In this document: piece after piece, positions 1-5,088 of the stretch | Numbering within the stretch: the first letter of the stretch is position 1 | Layout: each line of letters opens with the position of its first letter | Source of the DNA: Bacteroidota bacterium | GTDB taxonomy: Bacteria; Bacteroidota; Bacteroidia; Bacteroidales; VadinHA17 | Length of the DNA stretch: 5,088 nucleotides | Assembly: GCA_006227095.1 (NCBI GenBank) | Contig: SBFZ01000209.1 | Coordinates: forward strand, 1 to 5,088 | Direction of reading: 5' to 3' | Notes under the pieces: generated by a model | Databases searched by the model: none | Told to the model about the DNA's origin: nothing | The model's input: the letters and a program-made list of their open reading frames with translations, nothing else | Position numbers and translations under genes: made by a program

Positions 1-1
1 T

Positions 2-505
2 CACTGGGGAACCGAATACGATACAATACCCTCCGCGGATCAGGAAGAGCTTGCAGAATATTTTTCGAAGCAGGGAGCCCGTCTGATAATCGGATCCCAT
101 CCTCATGTGATACAGAAGATGGTATGGGAAAAGTCAGATACTTCAGGAGAAGAGAGACTTGTTGCGTACTCTCTGGGTAACTTTGTCTCAAACCAGAGGA
201 CACGCAGAAGGGACGGAGGCATGATGATAAGGCTTGACATCACTGCCAGGGGAGACTCAGCATACATATCTGATGCCGGGTATGTGCTTACATGGGTATA
301 CACCCCGGTTGAGAACGGGAAAAAGAAGTTCTACATTCTCCCATGCGCAGGCTTTGAATCAAGGCCTGAGTTCTTTCAGTCACCGGAACACTATGATGCA
401 ATGATGCTATACATTGCTGACGCCCGCCGCCTCATGGACAATAATGGGACAGGATTCAGGGAGATGACTTTTGACGGCGTGACCTGGGTAACCGTGGAAC
501 GGTAA
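2..505 (+). CDS. CapA/PGA_cap family protein, C-terminal part (5' end outside window)
   Basis: This is the last 167 residues of a protein whose start lies left of the window; the frame is open from base 2 and ends at TAA 503-505. Visible motifs are those of the CapA (PGA_cap) family, a branch of the calcineurin-like metallophosphatases: HWGTEY at visible residues 1-6, GSHPHVIQ at 31-38 with the paired histidines 33 and 35 expected to bind metal, and YSLGNFVSNQ at 56-65. The family is named after the poly-gamma-glutamate capsule protein CapA, but most members, including those of Bacteroidota, have no proven substrate, and no capB, capC or capE homologue is visible here. An internal GTG at 107 falls inside the HPHV motif and is not a start. 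After the metallophosphatase core about 100 residues form a less conserved tail. No T-rich terminator follows the stop. Family assignment is firm, exact function unknown. Confidence 0.88.
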   Translation, partial: HWGTEYDTIPSADQEELAEYFSKQGARLIIGSHPHVIQKMVWEKSDTSGEERLVAYSLGNFVSNQRTRRRDGGMMIRLDITARGDSAYISDAGYVLTWVYTPVENGKKKFYILPCAGFESRPEFFQSPEHYDAMMLYIADARRLMDNNGTGFREMTFDGVTWVTVER

Positions 506-522
506 CGGATCATACAATTCAC

Positions 523-530
523 TATCTTTA
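523..530 (+). promoter_or_regulatory. Weak Bacteroidota -7 box candidate upstream of the transporter
   Basis: TATCTTTA matches the Bacteroidota -7 consensus TAnnTTTG at all but the last base and lies 20 nt before the ATG at 551, in the 45-nt gap after the CapA-like gene. I see no TTTG-type -33 element at the right distance, so read-through from the upstream gene is an equally good explanation for expression. Confidence 0.25.
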
Positions 531-550
531 CCGAATATAACTGAAAACAA

Positions 551-1261
551 ATGGAGGGATCAACAGTTCTGCTTGCCGGCACCGCAGTCACCATCGGATT
601 CGTTCACACCCTTGTGGGACCTGACCATTACCTGCCGTTCATAGTTATGGGCGAAGCCCGCAAATGGAGTATCAGGAAGACAATGTTCATTACATTCCTC
701 TGCGGCCTGGGACATGTTTTAAGTTCAGTGGTAGTCGGGTTCATCGGAATTGCTGCCGGCATATCACTCTCAAAACTTGAATTCCTCGAAGGTTTCAGGG
801 GCAACATTGCTGCCTGGCTGCTCATTGCTTTCGGGCTTGTCTATATGCTTATCAGCCTGCGCGCACTCTACCGCAGGAAGAAACATGTTCACTCCCATAC
901 CCATGCTGACGGCACCTCACATGAACATGAACATCAGCACTTCAGCGGCCATTCACATGTCCACCTTTCTGACAGGAAAAACCTCACACCGTGGATCCTT
1001 TTCCTGATATTTGTCCTCGGACCGTGTGAACCACTTATACCTATACTGATGTATCCCGCAGCTGAGAACAATATCCAGGGGGTGATCCTGGTGTCACTCC
1101 TCTTTTCGGCTGCCACGATTGCCACAATGATGGCTGTTGTACTGGCATTCAGGCTTGGTCTCAGCCGGATCAACACGAAGCCGCTGGAACGGTGGGTCAA
1201 TGTCATTGCCGGTGCAACCATTGCAGTCTCAGGCCTTGCCATCCAGTTTCTTGGTCTCTGA
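551..1261 (+). CDS. NicO/UreH/TauE-like membrane transporter with His-rich loop
   Basis: A 236-residue integral membrane protein with about six predicted helices (roughly residues 5-24, 44-70, 86-105, 147-168, 176-200 and 214-234). The first helix holds H19 and ends in GPDHYLPF (23-30), which resembles the His/Asp signature of NiCoT/NicO nickel-cobalt carriers and of UreH-like proteins; CGLGH (51-55) and GPCEP (157-161) are other conserved-looking polar motifs within membrane segments. Between helices 3 and 4 lies a hydrophilic loop (about 108-142) with eleven histidines in HxH patterns, typical of metal-handling proteins. Inference: transport of a divalent transition metal; substrate and direction cannot be read from sequence. 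A more general sulfite-exporter TauE/SafE or DsbD-like label is possible. The ATG at 551 starts directly in front of helix 1; an A-rich stretch (GAAAACAA) precedes it and there is no Shine-Dalgarno. No urease, hydrogenase or cobalamin genes are next to it. Confidence 0.78.
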   Translation: MEGSTVLLAGTAVTIGFVHTLVGPDHYLPFIVMGEARKWSIRKTMFITFLCGLGHVLSSVVVGFIGIAAGISLSKLEFLEGFRGNIAAWLLIAFGLVYMLISLRALYRRKKHVHSHTHADGTSHEHEHQHFSGHSHVHLSDRKNLTPWILFLIFVLGPCEPLIPILMYPAAENNIQGVILVSLLFSAATIATMMAVVLAFRLGLSRINTKPLERWVNVIAGATIAVSGLAIQFLGL

Positions 1262-1272
1262 GATCATTTTTT
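1252..1272 (+). terminator. Weak intrinsic terminator candidate overlapping the transporter stop codon
   Basis: TGGTC (1252-1256) can pair with GATCA (1262-1266) around the loop TCTGA, with one G-U pair, and is followed directly by six T (1267-1272). The stem is only five pairs and partly inside the coding sequence, so this would be a leaky terminator at best. Its position just before an exact -7 box makes a transcription-unit boundary plausible. Confidence 0.28.
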
Positions 1273-1277
1273 ATTAG

Positions 1278-1285
1278 TAGCTTTG
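1278..1285 (+). promoter_or_regulatory. Bacteroidota -7 box (TAnnTTTG) before the DUF4290 gene
   Basis: TAGCTTTG is an exact match to TAnnTTTG, the -7 element recognised by the Bacteroidota primary sigma factor. It lies 15 nt upstream of the ATG at 1301, implying a start site near 1290 and a leader of about ten bases. The -33 element is poor: the nearest TTG (1251-1253) is 24 nt upstream rather than the usual 19-21. The match and location are seen; activity is inferred. Confidence 0.5.
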
Positions 1286-1300
1286 ACCAAAATTTAACAG

Positions 1301-1963
1301 ATGAGTTTCGATTACAATACGCAAAGGAAAAGAATGGCCCTGCCTGAATACGGAAGGAATGTTTTGAAGATGATTGAACATGTCAAAACCATAAAGGATC
1401 CGGAGGAGAGAAACCAGGCAGCCCGAACAATAATACAGATCATGGGAAACCTTAATCCCAACCTGAAGGAGGTTACTGATTTCAGGCACAAGCTATGGGA
1501 TCACCTGATGATCATTGCTGATTTTGATCTTGATGTTGATTCACCCTATCCTGCCCCTGACCGCAAGAAGCTGGATGCCAAGCCAAACCGTGTTCCCTAT
1601 CACAATGGCGATATCAGGTATGCCCATTACGGCAACATCGTCCCCGCAATGATAGAGGCAGCTGCAAAGATGGATGACGGTGAGGAAAAGGATTATCTCA
1701 CTACACTCATCCTTAACCAGATGAAAAAAGATTACCTGACCTGGAATAAGGCCCAGGTTGCAGATGAAATCATAATAAGAGACCTTTCCGACATGTCAGG
1801 TAACCGGCTGAAGGTGCCCGAGAACTTCAAGATGCCTGACATCAGGGAGCTGATGGCGCAGCCAAAGAGCAAGACCCAGGGGAAACACCAGGGCAGGCAG
1901 CAGGACAAATACCAGGGCAGGTCAGGAAAGCAAAACAAGAAAAAACACAAGAACGGCTATTAA
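1301..1963 (+). CDS. DUF4290 domain-containing protein
   Basis: A 220-residue, soluble, charged protein that I recognise as the DUF4290 family of Bacteroidota from its N-terminal MSFDYNTQRKRMALPEYGRN, from RNQAARTIIQIMGNLNP (residues 37-53) and from the FRHKLWDHL segment (61-69). No signal peptide or membrane helix is seen. The biochemical role of the family is unknown, and no catalytic motif stands out. The conserved domain ends near residue 185; the remaining 35 residues are a Lys/Gln/Gly-rich basic tail containing two copies of an eight-residue unit, KHQGRQQD (195-202) and KYQGRSGK (203-210), ending in a lysine run. Such a tail suggests, but does not prove, contact with nucleic acid or ribosomes. 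From memory, relatives often sit beside murA in Bacteroidales; here ridA follows instead, 18 nt downstream and likely co-transcribed. The ATG start gives the full conserved N-terminus. Confidence 0.87.
   Translation: MSFDYNTQRKRMALPEYGRNVLKMIEHVKTIKDPEERNQAARTIIQIMGNLNPNLKEVTDFRHKLWDHLMIIADFDLDVDSPYPAPDRKKLDAKPNRVPYHNGDIRYAHYGNIVPAMIEAAAKMDDGEEKDYLTTLILNQMKKDYLTWNKAQVADEIIIRDLSDMSGNRLKVPENFKMPDIRELMAQPKSKTQGKHQGRQQDKYQGRSGKQNKKKHKNGY
1883..1930 (+). repeat. Two 24-nt tandem coding repeats in the DUF4290 tail
   Basis: Two adjacent in-frame 24-nt units (1883-1906 and 1907-1930) encode KHQGRQQD and KYQGRSGK. They share the exact 11-mer ACCAGGGCAGG at 1887-1897 and 1911-1921, and a degenerate KTQG quarter-unit precedes them at residues 191-194. 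The first half of each unit is conserved and the second half has diverged, as expected for an old small tandem duplication in a low-complexity tail. Confidence 0.6.
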
Positions 1964-1981
1964 AATTCCAATTTTCAGGTC

Positions 1982-2365
1982 ATGAGCATCACAAACATAA
2001 CCACCTATGACGCCCCGCTGCCGGGAGGGCACTACTCCCAGGCGGTAGTATCGGGGAATGTGATCTTTGTTTCGGGACAGCTGCCGGTTGTCCCTCTGAC
2101 CGGAGACAGGGTGGCAGGTGACATCAGGGAACAAACACTTCAGGCGCTTAAAAATGTGCTTGGTATTGTAAAGGCCGCAGGAGGCGACATCACTACCATT
2201 GCCCGCACAACCATATATACTACCGATGTCAGACACTGGGAAGAAGTTAACAGGGTTTACGCTGATTTCTTCGGTCCCGTCCACCCTGCCAGGTCAATCA
2301 TCACCGTGGCCGATCTGCGCCGCGGCTGCCTCATTGAGATCGAAGCAGTGGCTTTCACCCTTTGA
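1982..2365 (+). CDS. ridA: RidA family enamine/imine deaminase
   Basis: A 127-residue protein, the usual length of the RidA/YjgF/YER057c family. These small trimeric cytosolic enzymes hydrolyse reactive enamines and imines, for example 2-aminoacrylate released by PLP-dependent dehydratases, to the keto acid and ammonia, protecting PLP enzymes from damage. Residues matching the E. coli RidA active site are visible: Tyr18 in GGHYSQA, Ser31-Gly32 in FVSGQLP, Arg104 in HPARS (the catalytic arginine that holds the substrate carboxylate) and Glu119 in LIEIEAVA. The position of the reactive cysteine two residues after the arginine in E. coli (ARSC) is Ile106 here; that cysteine is not essential in the family. 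The ATG at 1982 gives the family's normal N-terminus. The gene follows the DUF4290 gene by 18 nt with no separate promoter seen, so it is probably read from the same transcript. With Arg104 present, deaminase activity is likely. Confidence 0.93.
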   Translation: MSITNITTYDAPLPGGHYSQAVVSGNVIFVSGQLPVVPLTGDRVAGDIREQTLQALKNVLGIVKAAGGDITTIARTTIYTTDVRHWEEVNRVYADFFGPVHPARSIITVADLRRGCLIEIEAVAFTL

Positions 2366-2392
2366 ATTGCCACTTTGTCAGTTTTATGATTG
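2361..2392 (+). promoter_or_regulatory. Candidate grpE-dnaJ promoter (TTTG-N20-TATGATTG)
   Basis: TTTG at 2361-2364, overlapping the ridA stop codon, is followed after exactly 20 nt by TATGATTG (2385-2392). This matches the Bacteroidota pattern TTTG-N19-21-TAnnTTTG with a single mismatch in the -7 box. A start near 2397 would give a leader of about 39 nt for grpE. I see no CIRCE inverted repeat (the HrcA operator), so heat-shock control by HrcA is not supported here. Confidence 0.42.
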
Positions 2393-2395
2393 TGG

Positions 2396-2417
2396 CCGGC
2401 ATTTTGCTTATGGCCGG
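2396..2417 (+). promoter_or_regulatory. Small stem-loop in the putative grpE leader
   Basis: CCGGC (2396-2400) is complementary to GCCGG (2413-2417) across a 12-nt A/T-rich loop. The five all-G/C pairs would form at or very near the 5' end of the message if the promoter called just upstream is right. The same bases are also read as the direct repeat TGGCCGG (2393-2399 and 2411-2417). A role in mRNA stability or temperature-sensitive translation is only a guess. Confidence 0.3.
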
Positions 2418-2435
2418 TAGTAAACTGTTTTTATC

Positions 2436-3026
2436 ATGGTAAAAAAGAAGAGTCACGAAGAGAGGCATGATGAAGCCATGCCCGAACAGGAAATAAAGGA
2501 AACACAGGCAGGCACGGAGAGTGATGCTTCCGGGCAGCAGGCACCTGAAGGTGAACCCGGAGCAGCTGTAAAGAGCCAGACGGAGGATGACCTCCTTCCA
2601 AAACTGACAGAAATGCAGGACAGGTACCTGCGTCTTTCGGCCGAATTTGACAATTACAGAAAAAGAACCCTGCGTGAAAAGATCGAACTCTCACAGTCAG
2701 GAGGAGAATCGGTCATCAGAAACCTCCTTCCCATAGTAGATGATTTTGACCGTGCCATGAACTTCATACGGTCAACCGAAGACTGTAATGCCGTGAAGGC
2801 AGGTCTTGAACTGATTTACAGCAAGATAAATGATTTCCTGAAGCAGAGTGGGGTGAAGGAAATAGAAGCCATGAACGAGCCTTTCAACAGTGACCTTCAC
2901 GAGGCAGTCACCACTCTGGCAGTTGAGGATGAGAAACTGAAGGGAATAATAATTGATGTAACCCAGAAGGGATACACACTAAATGAAAGAGTCATCCGCT
3001 TTCCAAAGGTGGTTGTGGGTGAATAA
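2436..3026 (+). CDS. grpE: GrpE, nucleotide exchange factor of DnaK
   Basis: A 196-residue cytosolic co-chaperone that releases ADP from the Hsp70 protein DnaK and so drives substrate release. Layout: an acidic, low-complexity N-terminus (about 1-50), a long coiled-coil helix through DRYLRLSAEFDNYRKRT (62-78) and on to about residue 110, then the C-terminal beta domain that inserts into the DnaK nucleotide-binding cleft. The GrpE signature is present: F150-N-S-D-L-H155-E-A157-V158, then after 20 residues G179-Y, E184, and RFPKVVV at the end; the serine at 152 departs slightly from the usual pattern. Length is normal. The ATG at 2436 is preferred; Met15 (2478) is an alternative, since the N-terminus is not conserved. 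No Shine-Dalgarno precedes it, only the T-rich TGTTTTTATC. dnaJ follows 22 nt after the stop, so the two are very likely one transcript. Confidence 0.95.
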   Translation: MVKKKSHEERHDEAMPEQEIKETQAGTESDASGQQAPEGEPGAAVKSQTEDDLLPKLTEMQDRYLRLSAEFDNYRKRTLREKIELSQSGGESVIRNLLPIVDDFDRAMNFIRSTEDCNAVKAGLELIYSKINDFLKQSGVKEIEAMNEPFNSDLHEAVTTLAVEDEKLKGIIIDVTQKGYTLNERVIRFPKVVVGE

Positions 3027-3048
3027 ATGAATGTTTCTGCACTGAAAA

Positions 3049-4200
3049 ATGTCAAAAAGAGACTATTACGAAATACTTGGCGTCAGCAAGGGTGCCACAA
3101 AGGATGAGATCAAGAAGGCCTACCGCAAACAGGCCCTGAAATATCATCCTGACAAGAATCCTGGTGACAGGGATGCTGAGGAAAAGTTCAAGGAGGCAGC
3201 TGAAGCTTACGAGGTTCTCAGCAATGATGACAAGAGAGCCCGTTATGACCAGTTCGGGCATGCCGGCATGAACGGAGGAGGATTTGGTGGCGGATTCAGC
3301 GGCGGAATGACAATGGAAGATATCTTCTCGTCATTCGGTGACATCTTTGGTGATGCGTTTGGCGGTGCCTTCGGCTCACGCCGGGGTGGCGGCCGGTCAC
3401 GCGGCGTCAACAAGGGTTCCAACCTGAGGCTGAAGGTGAAGCTAACCCTCGATGAGTTTGCCCACGGGGCAGAAAAAAGGGTGAAAGTCAACAAGTATGT
3501 TACATGTACCACTTGTCACGGAAGCGGTGCTGCATCAGACAATGACGTGACTACATGCTCGTCATGCAAGGGTACCGGCCATACCACCAGGGTGATGAAC
3601 ACCATCCTCGGGCAGATGCAGACTACCTCGCCATGCAACGTGTGCGGCGGTGACGGAAAGGTTATCACCAAAAAATGCCCGAAATGCTACGGCGAAGGTA
3701 TCGTTCAGGCCGAAGAGGTGATACCTCTCTCCATCCCTGCAGGACTGGCAGCCGGAATGCAGCTCTCGGTAACAGGCAAAGGCAATGCAGCACGCCGCGG
3801 AGGCATCAATGGTGACCTCATTGTTGTAATCGATGAGGAACCTCATGATGAACTTATCCGTGAAGGAAATGACCTTATCTATAACCTCTTTATCAGCATC
3901 CCCGATGCCATCCTCGGTGCAAACGTGGAGGTACCCACCATTGAAGGAAAGGTGCGGATAAAGATCGATCCCGGAACACAGGGAGGCAAGATACTGCGAC
4001 TCAGGGGGAAGGGACTCCCCGATGTGAACGGTTATGGCAAGGGAGACCTGCTGGTAAACGTAAACGTCTGGATACCAAAGAATCTAAGCAAGGAAGAACA
4101 GAAAGCCTTCGAACAGTTTAAAGGCTCTGACAGCTTCAGCCCGAAGCCTGACGCCGATGACAAGGGCTTTTTTGACAGGGTCAGGAATTATTTCTCCTGA
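3049..4200 (+). CDS. dnaJ: DnaJ, Hsp40 co-chaperone
   Basis: A 383-residue, full-length class A J-protein. It delivers unfolded proteins to DnaK and stimulates its ATPase in the cytosol. Domains in order: J domain (about 3-70) with the essential HPD at 33-35 in [10 protein letters not shown] and the QFG end; a Gly/Phe-rich linker (about 71-118) with two DIF motifs (91-93 and 98-100); peptide-binding domain I from about 125; a zinc-finger region with four CxxCxGxG repeats, CTTCHGSG (153-160), CSSCKGTG (170-177), CNVCGGDG (196-203) and CPKCYGEG (210-217), which bind two zinc ions; peptide-binding domain II to about 342; and a C-terminal dimerisation segment ending in [10 protein letters not shown]. 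All key residues are present. The ATG at 3049 fits the family start and follows GAAAA rather than a Shine-Dalgarno. It is the second gene of a grpE-dnaJ unit closed by a strong terminator 20 nt after its stop. Confidence 0.97.
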   Translation: MSKRDYYEILGVSKGATKDEIKKAYRKQALKYHPDKNPGDRDAEEKFKEAAEAYEVLSNDDKRARYDQFGHAGMNGGGFGGGFSGGMTMEDIFSSFGDIFGDAFGGAFGSRRGGGRSRGVNKGSNLRLKVKLTLDEFAHGAEKRVKVNKYVTCTTCHGSGAASDNDVTTCSSCKGTGHTTRVMNTILGQMQTTSPCNVCGGDGKVITKKCPKCYGEGIVQAEEVIPLSIPAGLAAGMQLSVTGKGNAARRGGINGDLIVVIDEEPHDELIREGNDLIYNLFISIPDAILGANVEVPTIEGKVRIKIDPGTQGGKILRLRGKGLPDVNGYGKGDLLVNVNVWIPKNLSKEEQKAFEQFKGSDSFSPKPDADDKGFFDRVRNYFS

Positions 4201-4220
4201 AAGCCGCAAAACCCCATCAC

Positions 4221-4263
4221 AAAAGGTTGATACACCCGCTGCAGTCGTATCAGCCTTTTTTTT
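4221..4263 (+). terminator. Strong intrinsic terminator after dnaJ
   Basis: AAAAGGTTGATAC (4221-4233) pairs with GTATCAGCCTTTT (4247-4259): thirteen pairs including one G-U, with a 13-nt loop. A run of eight T (4256-4263) forms the end of the 3' arm and continues past it. This is a textbook rho-independent terminator for the grpE-dnaJ transcript. On the opposite strand only a short T4 follows the stem, so it should act mainly on + strand transcripts. Confidence 0.9.
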
Positions 4264-4264
4264 A

Positions 4265-4272
4265 TATCTTTG
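4265..4272 (+). promoter_or_regulatory. Bacteroidota -7 box (TAnnTTTG) for the ABC ATPase gene
   Basis: TATCTTTG is an exact TAnnTTTG match, one base after the T-run of the dnaJ terminator and 34 nt before the ATG at 4307. A start near 4277 would give a leader of about 30 nt. No TTTG-type -33 box is seen at 19-21 nt; that place is occupied by the 3' arm of the terminator stem. Because the terminator isolates this gene from dnaJ, it needs a promoter of its own, which supports the call. Confidence 0.55.
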
Positions 4273-4306
4273 AACTTCCCGGACTGATTTTAACAGTGGA
4301 AAGACA

Positions 4307-5088
4307 ATGATATTATTTGAAGCCAAAGACGTTACAAAACGCTTTGCTACCCAGACCGCACTTGACGGCGTGAGCGTAAGCGTTCCCGAACAGAGCATAT
4401 ACGGGCTCCTCGGGCCAAACGGAGCGGGTAAGACAACCCTCATCCGGATCATTAACCAGATTACAGCCCCTGACAGCGGGGCTATCTTTCTTAATGGCCG
4501 CCCCATAAGGCAGGAAGATGTCAACAGCATCGGGTACCTGCCTGAGGAACGGGGCCTCTACAAGAAGATGAAAGTGGGTGAACAGGCCCTTTACCTTGCC
4601 CAGCTTAAAGGACTGAGCCATTCAGAGGCCATGCGCCGCCTGAAATACTGGTTCAGGAAACTTGAAATAACCGACTGGTGGGATAAAAAGGTGGAGGAAC
4701 TCTCCAAAGGAATGCAGCAAAAGGTACAGTTTGTTACCACCGTCCTCCACGAACCCCGCCTCCTGATCTTCGACGAACCATTTACCGGCTTTGACCCCAT
4801 CAACGTCAAGCAGATCAAGGACGAAATTCTCTTCCTCCGTGAAAGGGGTGCAACAATCATCTTTTCAACTCACAATATGAGTTCTGTTGAAGAATTGTGT
4901 GACAATATCACCCTGATAAACAAGGCTCACACCATCCTCGAGGGAAGTGTTGAGAAAATCCGTCATGACTGGGCCGGCAATGAGTTCGAGATCGTCTTTG
5001 CAGGCGAGGTCACCCCTACTGCCAACGGCCATTTTACCATGCTCAGCTCAACATTTGATGAAGGCAAAAGCAGGGTTATTGTCAAGGC
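4307..5088 (+). CDS. ABC transporter ATP-binding protein, ABC-2/NatA type (3' end outside window)
   Basis: The first 260 residues of an ATPase subunit, open to the right edge. It would power an ABC-2 type exporter at the cytoplasmic membrane, together with a permease probably encoded just beyond the window. All ATPase elements are present: Walker A GPNGAGKTT (36-44), signature LSKGM (132-136, in place of LSGGQ), Walker B LLIFDEP (152-158) with catalytic Glu157, D-loop TGFD (160-163) and switch His189 in FSTHN. The Q-loop site reads GYLPEERGLY (76-85), with glutamate where most ABC proteins have glutamine; this is usual in the NatA/YhaQ-like group and not a defect. From about residue 215 the sequence leaves the ATPase core and enters what looks like the DUF4162 C-terminal domain found in that group. 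The ATG at 4307 places the first beta strand (ILFEAKDVTKRF) at the N-terminus as expected. The transported substrate cannot be inferred; the NatA link to sodium or peptide export is only by family. Confidence 0.92.
   Translation, partial: MILFEAKDVTKRFATQTALDGVSVSVPEQSIYGLLGPNGAGKTTLIRIINQITAPDSGAIFLNGRPIRQEDVNSIGYLPEERGLYKKMKVGEQALYLAQLKGLSHSEAMRRLKYWFRKLEITDWWDKKVEELSKGMQQKVQFVTTVLHEPRLLIFDEPFTGFDPINVKQIKDEILFLRERGATIIFSTHNMSSVEELCDNITLINKAHTILEGSVEKIRHDWAGNEFEIVFAGEVTPTANGHFTMLSSTFDEGKSRVIVK

Noticed and set aside
488..506. Hairpin GTAACCGT-GGA-ACGGTAAC at the stop codon of the CapA-like gene.
   Set aside because: It has a mismatch, a three-base loop and no following T-run, so it does not qualify as an intrinsic terminator; probably chance.
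750..1007. A plus-strand open frame overlapping the transporter gene in another frame, with Ser/His-rich product.
   Set aside because: It is the out-of-frame reading of the His-codon-rich loop region; the transporter frame has the helices and motifs.
1922..2284. A 120-codon minus-strand open frame opposite ridA.
   Set aside because: RidA on the plus strand carries all family residues; the antisense product resembles no family I know.
2393..2435. Search for a CIRCE operator (TTAGCACTC-N9-GAGTGCTAA) upstream of grpE.
   Set aside because: No matching half-site is present in the gap.
3027..3048. ATG triplets at 3027 and 3031 between grpE and dnaJ as possible dnaJ starts.
   Set aside because: Both are out of frame with dnaJ, and the one at 3031 meets a stop after four codons; the ATG at 3049 gives the standard DnaJ N-terminus.
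4084..4530. A 148-codon open frame on the minus strand spanning the end of dnaJ, the terminator and the start of the ABC gene.
   Set aside because: It lies opposite two clearly conserved genes and an intrinsic terminator, its product has no recognisable motif, and no promoter is seen for it; it is a shadow frame.
4307..5088. Possible defect of the ABC ATPase because the Q-loop has Glu and the signature is LSKGM.
   Set aside because: These variants are usual in the NatA/YhaQ-like group, and Walker A, Walker B, D-loop and switch histidine are intact.
1..5088. Search for mobile elements, CRISPR arrays, tRNAs, toxin-antitoxin or defence genes.
   Set aside because: No long repeats, transposase motifs, spaced direct repeats or tRNA-like cloverleaf were seen; all coding space is filled by the seven genes described.

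Overview
The window looks like an ordinary chromosomal segment of a member of the Bacteroidota, probably Bacteroidales or Marinilabiliales-like. Four things point there: a DUF4290 protein, a family I know only from this phylum; gene starts without Shine-Dalgarno sequences, preceded by A/T-rich leaders; TAnnTTTG boxes of the Bacteroidota -7 type close upstream of several starts; and the style of the GrpE, DnaJ and ABC proteins. All seven genes lie on the + strand with short gaps. No stretch over about 110 bases lacks a gene. I see no tRNA, rRNA, CRISPR array, insertion sequence or phage gene.

Region by region. Positions 2-505 hold the C-terminal part of a CapA/PGA_cap-family metallophosphatase-like protein, cut by the left edge. 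Positions 551-1261 encode a six-helix membrane protein of the NicO/UreH/TauE-like metal-transporter group with a cytosolic-type loop containing eleven histidines. Positions 1301-1963 encode a DUF4290 protein with a basic, partly repeated tail. It has an exact TAnnTTTG box upstream and is followed 18 nt later by a RidA (YjgF) enamine/imine deaminase at 1982-2365. Positions 2436-3026 and 3049-4200 are grpE and dnaJ, the co-chaperones of DnaK (dnaK itself is not here). They form a two-gene unit with a plausible own promoter overlapping the end of ridA and a strong intrinsic terminator at 4221-4263. Immediately after that terminator an exact TAnnTTTG box leads into an ABC transporter ATPase (4307 to the right edge) of the ABC-2 exporter type, which is cut by the window end.

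How the genes work together: GrpE and DnaJ clearly act together in the Hsp70 cycle. RidA (removal of reactive enamines/imines) is a housekeeping damage-control protein. The membrane protein and the ABC ATPase are transport functions whose substrates the sequence does not reveal. The rest is probably a chance neighbourhood of small transcription units rather than one pathway. I did not find convincing evidence of a new system. The points most worth a second look are the compact terminator-promoter junctions, the candidate 5' stem-loop of the grpE-dnaJ message, the repeated DUF4290 tail, and the histidine-rich transporter with no nickel-enzyme genes beside it.
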